Assembly: GCF_932276165.1 (NCBI RefSeq)
Contig: NC_063983.1
Coordinates: 1,495,501 to 1,559,500, forward strand
Length of the DNA: 64,000 bases
Reading direction: 5' to 3'
Source: Plutella xylostella
Lineage: Eukaryota > Arthropoda > Insecta > Lepidoptera > Plutellidae
Shown in pieces: positions 55,861-62,786 of the stretch. The notes beneath the pieces were generated by a model that was not told the origin of the DNA, searched no databases, and saw nothing but the letters and a program-made list of their open reading frames with translations. The translations under genes and the position numbers were made by a program. Position 1 is the first letter of the stretch. Each line of letters starts with the position of its first letter.

Positions 55861-56358
55861 TTAAAAAAAAACAATCATATTATTTTCTATAAACCATTTC
55901 CTTAAAGAAATTACATTTTTTAGAGCACAATATTTTTTATGATAGGCACAGTTATAGTTTACAGTACTATTCAAAAATGAATTATATAAAGTAGTAAAAT
56001 TTGGACACCCTTTTTCTCCTAGTTCGATTATATTACAATTACTACATATTTCCTCCATCCATCTAATCTTTTCTAATCCTTTAACAAGAATGTTCCGGTG
56101 TTTCTCTAAAAAAGGTTTAATGTACTTTTTAAATTCTTCATATACGATATAGCCTTCATTCCAATATATGCCTCGATTTCGTTGAATCCAAGAAACTTGT
56201 TTTTTTTCTTCACTATACAAATCATTATAAGTAAATGGTGGTTTCAAAAGAAACACCTGAGTATGTTCGGAAGTTGCAAAAGCAAATTCCTTTAGAATGA
56301 ATCGGTTCCTCAAGTCTTTAAAGCCTTGCATGTCCACAATAAGGCAATCACTATTCAT
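55861..56358 (-). CDS. Polinton unknown protein, coupled to the major capsid gene
   Basis: 165 residues. The start ATG overlaps the stop of the predicted capsid gene upstream (ATGA, 56355-56358). Readable motifs are IVDMQGFKDLRNRFILKEFAF near the start, KPPFTYNDL, GIYWNEG, FVEKHRNILVKGLEK-like and GCPNF. I recall similar proteins near insect Polintons. The D-x-Q start and the overall pattern could suit an RNase H-fold nuclease-like domain, but the catalytic set is not clear, so the function is open. Confidence 0.68.
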   Translation of the reverse strand: MNSDCLIVDMQGFKDLRNRFILKEFAFATSEHTQVFLLKPPFTYNDLYSEEKKQVSWIQRNRGIYWNEGYIVYEEFKKYIKPFLEKHRNILVKGLEKIRWMEEICSNCNIIELGEKGCPNFTTLYNSFLNSTVNYNCAYHKKYCALKNVISLRKWFIENNMIVFF

Positions 56359-57566
56359 GATATTTTCTTGACAATGTTCGAAAGTGGTTTGTATTCGATT
56401 ATACTATCATTTAGTATGAAACAATATGCAGATGTATTATCAGGTAGCTCTTTTTCACTTTCCAATTCAATGCGTACGTCAACAGGTCCACTTTTTAATG
56501 TTTCGTTTTGTCTACAGCAATCAATTACAAATAAAGGAGCGTGAATCTTAAATTCTTGAAAACTAAGTAAGGGTTCAGATCGATGGCCGTAGTACGACTG
56601 TTGAAACTTTGAATATTCTTCATATAATAAAGAATACTTATCTTCTTCAAAGGATACATTCAGATTTTCATACGGAAAATATGTTGAATTCAAGAATACT
56701 TTAACATTACGTAAATTGCAATGATCGAACTTGGAAGCATCTTTTTTTTTATTGTTTTTTCGGTTTGTTTGCAAACCAATAACTACGTAACGAGGTTTTT
56801 CAATTTGTGACGATGATTTTATTGACCAAGTGTGTTTAGTAGTTTTAGGAAGCAAAGGATACTCATATATGTCCCAATTTCGAAATACCAATTTGATAGC
56901 TTTATCTTTCTCTAAAATCTTAAGAAGGTTTATTCTTTCACGGTCTGATACTTTGATATGTGGAACCCTCCAAACAATATTGGTAATAGTGATATCGTCG
57001 ATAAAGTCTTCAGCGCCAACTTTCAAAGAATTTAAATTTGTATTACTTCTTAATAATATTAGTTCATGTTTACAGTTCATAATAATTTTTTTATAATCCT
57101 CTGCAAATCCTAGAATTTTATTGAGTGGAATGGAAACAGCAAAGCTTTTAACACTAATGTCATTAGACCCATTAATGTCCCAACCCCAAGCTTTTGACAT
57201 TTCAGACTCATTTTTATTCATTGATAAAATGGATTTAATCGTTGTTGATATTCCAACATTCTTAGTCTTATCAATTTCAACACCATTGAGTTCATAGCGT
57301 ATATCTTGAAATAGGAAGAGTAATGCATTGTTAGTTAATTTAACAGGCTCAATTAATTCACTGGTATCCTTCTTGTAAACATTAACGGTGCCTTCTAAGT
57401 AAAGTGTGCTAGCCGAGGGTAAAATATACAAATCCTGTTGGTTAATCGGTATTCGAATTTCATCATTCCGGTTAAAACTGGTTACATATGGTTTATACGA
57501 GTGCATCTGATAACTTTCAATACTGTTGTCTAAAACATAAGACTCCGATACGTCTAAGATGTTCAT
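56355..57566 (-). CDS. MCP: Predicted Polinton major capsid protein (double jelly-roll type)
   Basis: 403 residues. It is beta-rich throughout, with features expected of double jelly-roll capsid proteins: an early IRIPINQQDLYILPSAS strand pair, ALLFLFQDIRYELNGVEID, a middle region with WRVPHIKVSDRERINLL, and a late PRYVVIGLQ/VKVFLNSTYFPYENL/PLLSFQEFKIHAPLFVIDC segment. It is somewhat short for the class. Position among the minor capsid, protease and ATPase genes supports the call. Its start overlaps the stop of the 47-residue ORF (ATGA, 57563-57566) and its stop overlaps the next start. Structural identity was not tested; it is inferred from context and strand pattern. Confidence 0.75.
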   Translation of the reverse strand: MNILDVSESYVLDNSIESYQMHSYKPYVTSFNRNDEIRIPINQQDLYILPSASTLYLEGTVNVYKKDTSELIEPVKLTNNALLFLFQDIRYELNGVEIDKTKNVGISTTIKSILSMNKNESEMSKAWGWDINGSNDISVKSFAVSIPLNKILGFAEDYKKIIMNCKHELILLRSNTNLNSLKVGAEDFIDDITITNIVWRVPHIKVSDRERINLLKILEKDKAIKLVFRNWDIYEYPLLPKTTKHTWSIKSSSQIEKPRYVVIGLQTNRKNNKKKDASKFDHCNLRNVKVFLNSTYFPYENLNVSFEEDKYSLLYEEYSKFQQSYYGHRSEPLLSFQEFKIHAPLFVIDCCRQNETLKSGPVDVRIELESEKELPDNTSAYCFILNDSIIEYKPLSNIVKKIS

Positions 57567-57706
57567 TTTAACAGCTTTATTAATTTTAAAAATCTGATAT
57601 TTTCTTTTGTTAATTTTATTTTATTTTTAGATCTTACCTTCTTAACGCCACAATTACTACTAGATTGTTTTTGAACAATTGGTTTGGTTTTATGGAAGTT
57701 AATCAT
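57563..57706 (-). CDS. 47-residue basic ORF between the two predicted capsid genes
   Basis: ATG at 57706 overlaps the stop of the upstream gene (ATGA, 57703-57706), and its TGA overlaps the start of the predicted capsid gene (57563-57566). So it exactly fills the gap between them. It is basic and polar (KTKPIVQKQSSSNCG, KKVRSKNKIKLT) with a C-terminal helix-like end (ENIRFLKLIKLLK). A small DNA-binding virion or assembly peptide is possible. The perfect tiling with neighbours is the main evidence that it is real. Confidence 0.62.
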   Translation of the reverse strand: MINFHKTKPIVQKQSSSNCGVKKVRSKNKIKLTKENIRFLKLIKLLK

Positions 57707-58416
57707 TTTTTCTTTAAATGCAAATACAATTGAATTTCTTCTTTACGTAAATTTACCAAATTATCATTTGAATCCAATATTTTTATGTTTACACTGTTAA
57801 TACAACCTTGATTAACAGGAAAATAAATTATATTTCTAGGTATTTCAATTATTCTGAAACCAGGTGGGACATTTGGTGCAAACTCATAAAGTATGTGACT
57901 TGGTTTACCGTTTACATATGAACCACTAACAATATCACATTCGACTCTTATGATGGTTGTTGGTAAAATGCTTATAGGTAAATGAGACTCGTGATGTTTA
58001 TATGCCTCGAGTGTTATTTTATCGAAACCGAGGATATTACCAATTGAATTCTCTTTTTCAAAGTGAATATCTTTTGAACAATAGATTTTTGTGCTAAGAG
58101 TATTATTATTGCATACCAATTGAAATGAAGTATCTTTTACGTGCGATTCCAAAAAATTGCTGATATCTTCAAGTTCATATGAACCTTCAGGTATTTCAAT
58201 AACTTCATCTCCAATATAAAATTTATTATTTTTGTGATCTACATTTGGTATAGAGTTGAATGTAGAAAAGTAAAGTAATCCACATTCATATTCTGCGTTT
58301 AGTTGCAAAGGTGGTGTGTAATTAGTTGTCAGAATAGATTCACACCCTGTTACCGATAGAGTGAAAGACATATTGGAAATGACACTGTCAGCCAATTTAT
58401 TCTCTTTTATATGCAT
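57703..58416 (-). CDS. mCP: Predicted Polinton minor capsid (penton, single jelly-roll) protein
   Basis: 237 residues. The frame starts at 58416, overlapping the protease by 20 nt; an in-frame Met (MSFTLSVTGCES, 58371) is an alternative start. It is beta-rich with LTTNYTPPLQL near the start, a central receptor-like region and the C-terminal segment IIYFPVNQGCINSVNIKILDS…VNLRKEEIQLYLHLKK. That ending is like the last jelly-roll strands of Polinton and adintovirus penton proteins. Role in the family: vertex capsomers. The function is inferred from position and fold-like pattern. Confidence 0.68.
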   Translation of the reverse strand: MHIKENKLADSVISNMSFTLSVTGCESILTTNYTPPLQLNAEYECGLLYFSTFNSIPNVDHKNNKFYIGDEVIEIPEGSYELEDISNFLESHVKDTSFQLVCNNNTLSTKIYCSKDIHFEKENSIGNILGFDKITLEAYKHHESHLPISILPTTIIRVECDIVSGSYVNGKPSHILYEFAPNVPPGFRIIEIPRNIIYFPVNQGCINSVNIKILDSNDNLVNLRKEEIQLYLHLKKK

Positions 58417-58801
58417 GCTTTTTCCAAAAATATTTTAAAAACATTATACTTAAATGTCCGCAATTTGTTGTTTCAAATGACTGATATCTATTATAGTTAT
58501 AGTAAATATCCAAACCATTTAAATAATTTGTGAGCTCCAATGGAGGCTTCAGATTACCGAAACTGTCAAAGTATTCGCAGTAATTACCTATTTTAGCATA
58601 GGCTACCCAATGAGTTCCTTCGTTTTGAGAGCTATCTAAGTTAACAATAGCACACTCAAATTTATTTGGTTTTTTTGGTAATTCATCTCTCATGAAAACA
58701 CCTCTAAAATAAGGTATATTACGAGTAAATTCAATTATATCTATATTAGTTAAAGGTCGCTTGGGTAGCCCTTTTATTAGTTTTTTGAAGAATGTATACA
58801 T
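58397..58801 (-). CDS. PRO: Adenain-like maturation cysteine protease
   Basis: 134 residues. The catalytic set in adenovirus-protease order is visible: His64 in GTHWVAY, Asp79 in YFDSFG, Gln107 and Cys114 in NCGHLSIMFL. Short and compact, as is usual for Polinton proteases. Related enzymes cleave capsid precursors and a membrane-lytic protein during particle maturation. It overlaps the PLA2-domain gene by 25 nt upstream and the predicted minor capsid gene by 20 nt downstream. Confidence 0.88.
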   Translation of the reverse strand: MYTFFKKLIKGLPKRPLTNIDIIEFTRNIPYFRGVFMRDELPKKPNKFECAIVNLDSSQNEGTHWVAYAKIGNYCEYFDSFGNLKPPLELTNYLNGLDIYYNYNRYQSFETTNCGHLSIMFLKYFWKKHAYKRE

Positions 58802-59550
58802 AACCCACTCCCTTTCTTATGCGAATAGGGTTTAATGTATAATCCCTTACCAATGGCAATAGCTTCCATCACTTTATTGTGTCGCTCAGATTCCATAAAT
58901 TTTTTCTTTGAATCTTTATAATCGTTAACAGCTTTAGCTATACCTGAAGCTCCACCAGCAATTGCGCCAAGTGCTGATAATCCAGCAAAAATTGGTATAA
59001 GTGGTAGAATTCCTCCAGTTTTAGGGACTGGTATTAAGCGAGGTAAATAGAGTTTCTTATCTCCCGAAATAATTTTTTTTGCTGTTAGATATGCAATTTT
59101 TATTGCATCCTTATTGCTCTTTGGTTTAATTTTTTTCAAATGTCTACCAATTTTCGCGACTGCTGACTTGAATTTTTTTAAACCTGCACCCGCTTTTACC
59201 TTACTTTTCATTATATTTTTTACAAGCCACGATGATATTTTCTCTCCTTTACTTGCATGTTTTGATTGCATTCTTCTTTTTGCCATTTTTATTAATTCTA
59301 AGTCTGCGTTGTGTCTACTTTGTAAATCGGAATAATTTGAGTATGCTATATCATGACTTTTGCACGCCTCATCTAGCCCGTTAATACCGCGATCACCTCT
59401 TAAAAGGCGCTCTTGTAGTCTGGTTCCTGGACCACAATAATTATAACCAGGTAAATGTAGTTCAAATGGTAAATTATTAATTAAATTATTAACAAGACCT
59501 CTTCCTTTCATAGCAAAATAAGTAATAATAAAATGTATTATTGGTTTCAA
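58777..59550 (-). CDS. Phospholipase A2-domain virion protein with pVI-like tail
   Basis: 257 residues. The N-terminal third has a PLA2 core of the parvovirus-VP1 type: the calcium loop YCGPGT (38-43) and the HD pair in ACKSHDIAYS (66-67), with a second Asp at 83. A strongly basic middle (KSKVKAGAGLKKFKSAVAKIGRHLKKIKPK) and a glycine/alanine-rich hydrophobic segment (LPLIPIFAGLSALGAIAGGASGIAKAV, about 182-208) follow. These resemble adenovirus core and membrane-lytic proteins. In parvoviruses such a domain helps particles leave endosomes; a similar role here is inference. A second in-frame Met at 59511 (MKGRGLVNNL) may be the real start. No breaks. Confidence 0.82.
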   Translation of the reverse strand: MKPIIHFIITYFAMKGRGLVNNLINNLPFELHLPGYNYCGPGTRLQERLLRGDRGINGLDEACKSHDIAYSNYSDLQSRHNADLELIKMAKRRMQSKHASKGEKISSWLVKNIMKSKVKAGAGLKKFKSAVAKIGRHLKKIKPKSNKDAIKIAYLTAKKIISGDKKLYLPRLIPVPKTGGILPLIPIFAGLSALGAIAGGASGIAKAVNDYKDSKKKFMESERHNKVMEAIAIGKGLYIKPYSHKKGSGLCIHSSKN

Positions 59551-59582
59551 TTTATATGTATGCTTATGATAGATGTAATTGT

Positions 59583-60509
59583 TTAAACAATATTTTTTTT
59601 ATTAATCCATGAATTGTCTTTTTCACTAAGACCTAACCATTTTACGTATAATTTATTTCCACATTTTTTTATAATTTTTTCAACTAAGTATATATCAGGA
59701 TACATAGTTTTCTGTAATTCTTGTTCATAGAAACAACCTAACACTTTATTTTGTCTTTGATCTTCTAACAAATATGTAACGGGCATGGTATTATTAACTT
59801 TTATAACTTTAAAAATCTCGGTAGACCAATTGGGAAAGTAACCTTTGTTAAATATACTTTTGTATTTACTTATACGAACATTATCGCCAAGTTTAAATTT
59901 ATTTTCATTTTTTAAGCTTTTTTTTCTGGATTTCAAAATGTTATCCATGACTTCTCTTTCATTGGAAGTATTAACTTCCGATGGCTTAAATTTGGTTATG
60001 CGATGAATATTATTATTGTATGAATGAATAACAGTTTCTATTGGTTTTCCAACCCACTTATAATTCCCGATGTAACTAAAATGTTTATAAAGTTTACCTT
60101 TAAGTGTTCTTATTAATCTTTCAACAATAGATGCCTTTTTTGTTGAATATGTTGAGTAATGATTTATACCGTTAGATTCACAAAGTCTTTTAAAAACTGA
60201 ATTGTAAAATTCCGTTCCAAGATCAGTTTGTAAATTTTTAGGTACACGTCCACTTTGAAGGATATTTTGAAAAGCTTTCGCTACATCTAATTGATTTTTG
60301 GATTTCAATGCAACCACCCACGCAAACTTAGAAAAAGCATCAATAATGACTAAAATAAATTTATAACCTTTGTTCACTTTATAGTATTTATGTATATCAA
60401 TTAAATCACCTTGCCATAAATCATCAATTCCCTTTAAAACAACATGTCGACGATCAAAATTTTTTCTTGCTGTTTTATGAATTTCATCCACGATTGTTTT
60501 TTTAATCAT
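59583..60509 (-). CDS. INT: Retroviral-type integrase with chromodomain
   Basis: 308 residues. The RVE core has Asp35 (WQGDLID), Asp96 (QTDLGTEFYN) and Glu130 (ASIVERLIRTLK), the D-D-E triad. It is followed by an SH3-like region (FKLGDNVRISKYKSIFNKGY) and a C-terminal chromodomain (VEKIIKKCGNKLYVKWLGLSEKDNSWI, about 273-305) that may direct integration to marked chromatin. It makes the 6-bp duplication seen at the element ends. The start overlaps the preceding gene by ATGA at 60506-60509. The frame is intact. Confidence 0.93.
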   Translation of the reverse strand: MIKKTIVDEIHKTARKNFDRRHVVLKGIDDLWQGDLIDIHKYYKVNKGYKFILVIIDAFSKFAWVVALKSKNQLDVAKAFQNILQSGRVPKNLQTDLGTEFYNSVFKRLCESNGINHYSTYSTKKASIVERLIRTLKGKLYKHFSYIGNYKWVGKPIETVIHSYNNNIHRITKFKPSEVNTSNEREVMDNILKSRKKSLKNENKFKLGDNVRISKYKSIFNKGYFPNWSTEIFKVIKVNNTMPVTYLLEDQRQNKVLGCFYEQELQKTMYPDIYLVEKIIKKCGNKLYVKWLGLSEKDNSWINKKNIV

Positions 60510-60823
60510 TGTTGAATCTTACTTATAACAACTTTTAAGAGTATTTTAATTTTATGCAATTCTGATTGAATTTCTTCGTGTTTTGAGTTATATCGTTCAA
60601 ATATTTCATCTACATACTGCTTATTTACCGCTTCGTCCTCAGATGTAGGAGTCCTTAGTCCTATTAATTTCGATGATTGAATATCAAATGAACCGTCCTC
60701 AGATTTCATTAAAAAAATATTTGTATCAATCGTTTTAGTCTGTCTGTGCACATGATGCCCGAATTTATCTATTGTCATTTTGAGAACCACCGCAATCAAA
60801 TATTTTCTGCCATCTAATATCAT
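60506..60823 (-). CDS. Polinton small protein with fibre-like motif
   Basis: 105 residues. The central GLRTPTSEDEAVNKQYVDE resembles the 'P-x-x-x-x-DAVNKxYVD' repeat seen in many phage and virus fibre or attachment proteins, followed by a coiled-coil C-terminus (YNSKHEEIQSELHKIKILLKVV). It may form a trimeric spike or a scaffold; that is inference. It lies 12 nt after the DUF8207-like gene and is coupled to integrase by ATGA. Confidence 0.65.
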   Translation of the reverse strand: MILDGRKYLIAVVLKMTIDKFGHHVHRQTKTIDTNIFLMKSEDGSFDIQSSKLIGLRTPTSEDEAVNKQYVDEIFERYNSKHEEIQSELHKIKILLKVVISKIQQ

Positions 60824-60835
60824 TTTTGGGATATA

Positions 60836-61738
60836 TTAATTTATATACCCAGTTTCACGGAGTTCTTCAATTATGGCTATAATTTCATTATTAACTCCTG
60901 TGTTACCAGCGTCTTGCGATGCTATTAGCAATTTAAGTCTTTCAACTAATTCGTTAGGGTCATCCCAGTATACCAAATCAACACTATTTTTCATTTTTTT
61001 CAACATTGGTTCATGTAATCCCGCTCCCTTTGCCTCTATATTTTTTTGTAGTGTAAATAGCGGTTTGATTATTTGTAAATATTTTTTACCTTTATTGCTT
61101 TTTATAGGTTTAGATGGGCTGTAATCTCTACGATGGGCGTTAGTCTCTAACAGCATGACTTTGTATATTTTCTTATCATTTTCGGTTACTAGATTGAGGT
61201 TAGGTACTTTTTTAAATAAAAGTTCATTTAAACCATCGGTTCTTTTATATGCTTGTCCTGATAGCGTGACTGTTTCTGGAGAAACGGAAACTTTCACAGA
61301 ACCCATCATACATTTACCTTGTTCTTTTCTTATGCCAAATGGGATATCTTGAAACATTTCTGAAGACATTGACCATGACGAAGATTCCCGAGGGGAGCTG
61401 ATTGATTGAAATGTATTATTTGAAAAATCACTTTTAGTGCATTCTGATTCTGAGTCATCATCATTATTACGATCATCATCTGAATCGTTAGTGGTTTGGT
61501 CATCATACTTTTTATCAAATCTTGAATTTTCCATATCGATGTTATTTTTGATATAAATGTCATCTTTTATAAAAGAACTTTCCGTATTATTTGCAATTTT
61601 ATTTAAAGGTGAAGTTATTGGTTTAAAAACAGATTCTATAATATTATCATTCTCTGATTTTAACTCCTTTATGAATTTAACTTTCTTCTTAACAGCTTCT
61701 GCAGATTTAACAATCTGTTCTTTTAATGATTTTTCCAT
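60836..61738 (-). CDS. DUF8207-like Polinton protein
   Basis: 300 residues. It has a basic, coiled-coil-like N-terminus, an acidic low-complexity stretch (DSDDDRNNDDDSESE, about 85-99) and a Ser-rich linker. The conserved C-terminal half (VSPETVTLSGQAYKRTDGLNELLFKK; LVYWDDPNELVERLKLLIASQDAGNTGVNNEIIAIIEELRE) matches my memory of the DUF8207 family, which is widespread in arthropod Polintons. Its function is unknown. The acidic and basic layout suggests a core or scaffold protein. Confidence 0.78.
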   Translation of the reverse strand: MEKSLKEQIVKSAEAVKKKVKFIKELKSENDNIIESVFKPITSPLNKIANNTESSFIKDDIYIKNNIDMENSRFDKKYDDQTTNDSDDDRNNDDDSESECTKSDFSNNTFQSISSPRESSSWSMSSEMFQDIPFGIRKEQGKCMMGSVKVSVSPETVTLSGQAYKRTDGLNELLFKKVPNLNLVTENDKKIYKVMLLETNAHRRDYSPSKPIKSNKGKKYLQIIKPLFTLQKNIEAKGAGLHEPMLKKMKNSVDLVYWDDPNELVERLKLLIASQDAGNTGVNNEIIAIIEELRETGYIN

Positions 61739-61818
61739 AGCTATACTATTACCATTGGAGACTAGTATTCAACACCATAAATAAATGTTAAATAAGATTA
61801 TTGATATGTGAATTATTA

Positions 61819-62529
61819 TTATATATTATGTTGGATGTAATCAAACAAAACAAATGTATCAAAATTCATTCTGTATCGACCATGATTTTTGTCGCAATCT
61901 TTATTTATTACTAAATAATTATATGGTTTACTCCATATTTGAGTACACATCTCTCTAAATTGCGACCAATTCATATCGGTATTAACATGTTCATCATAAA
62001 CGTGCTTTAGATTTACGTCATCTTGTCTAAATAAAATAATAAGATTAGCATTGTCTCTAATCAGTTGCTTGGGAATTTTACTATACGTCTGATTTAAATA
62101 AAAACAATCAATTCTTTTGTGTCTACCCATAGAAAAGTAATCGCGTATATTAGTCTGATTTTCACAAGCAACGTCATCGAACACTATGACGGAATCCATT
62201 TCAGCATCTCGGGGACTATCAATCTCATTATTTTCAGTATATTTATGCACATTAACTTCAGTAACTAATTTTAAAACATTAAATAAGAACTGGTACTTAG
62301 GTTGAAATAAAGTCTTTGAATAAATATAGAGATTATGATAATGAATTCCTTTTTCATGCAAAAGAAGTCCTATCATAAGATTTGTTTTCCCGCAATTTGA
62401 TGGACCGCAAATTAAACAACGAATCGTGTTAGGTAAGTAATTTCCATGTCTCCTTATTTGACCTACATCATTTAAAGATAAACATATTTTGTCTACCTGA
62501 AAATTATAGGGTTGTTTAACGAATTTCAT
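61819..62529 (-). CDS. ATP: A32/FtsK-HerA-like DNA packaging ATPase
   Basis: 236 residues. Walker A is CGPSNCGKTN (41-50), Walker B is SVIVFDDV (113-120), and a sensor-like segment CFYLNQTYSKIPKQLIRDNANLIILF follows. This family packages genomes in Polintons, adintoviruses and giant viruses. It is the first gene of the minus-strand block, 158 bp inside the right terminal repeat. The frame is intact. Confidence 0.92.
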   Translation of the reverse strand: MKFVKQPYNFQVDKICLSLNDVGQIRRHGNYLPNTIRCLICGPSNCGKTNLMIGLLLHEKGIHYHNLYIYSKTLFQPKYQFLFNVLKLVTEVNVHKYTENNEIDSPRDAEMDSVIVFDDVACENQTNIRDYFSMGRHKRIDCFYLNQTYSKIPKQLIRDNANLIILFRQDDVNLKHVYDEHVNTDMNWSQFREMCTQIWSKPYNYLVINKDCDKNHGRYRMNFDTFVLFDYIQHNI

Positions 62530-62687
62530 GTTTGACAGTGATTTTTACACATAATTTGATCACTTGTATGCAAATGTGCACCATGGAATGAAATCCAATT
62601 TATCATGCGTTGTTATTTAAACAGTAGGTACAATCCAATAAGTTAACCTATACGATTTGATGATCAGACGTTTCAGATGGCGCGAAG
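62530..62687. promoter_or_regulatory. Presumed promoter region of the Polinton virion gene block
   Basis: A short AT-rich interval between the right terminal repeat and the ATPase start. No distinct TATA box can be fixed. Its position is the only evidence. Confidence 0.35.
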
Positions 62688-62780
62688 AAAACCGATTGGG
62701 CATTCTAGATCACGGCGAGCGAAGCGAGCGAAGGAGCGCAGCGACTGAGAGTGATCTAGAATGCCCAATATTACACTACT
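62688..62780 (-). repeat. Polinton right terminal inverted repeat (93 bp), self-complementary
   Basis: Partner of 46365-46457 with two mismatches, and the internal hairpin is perfect in this copy (attgggcattctagatca and tgatctagaatgcccaat). Confidence 0.93.
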
Positions 62781-62786
62781 CCTGCC

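Larger units (their letters stand above)
46365..62780. mobile_element. Complete Polinton (Maverick), 16,416 bp
   Basis: It begins AGTAGTGTAATATTGGGC and ends in its reverse complement, with 93-bp terminal inverted repeats. A perfect 6-bp duplication CCTGCC flanks it (46359-46364 and 62781-62786), the diagnostic Polinton duplication length. It contains the full hallmark set: protein-primed polymerase B, retroviral-type integrase, A32-like ATPase, adenain-like protease, and predicted major and minor capsid genes. It also has a phospholipase A2-domain gene and several unknown genes. All of the long frames are open. Such elements replicate their own DNA and integrate like a retrovirus, and the capsid genes suggest a virus-like stage (adintovirus-like). 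The left 2.3 kb is non-coding and holds secondary insertions. Confidence 0.95.
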
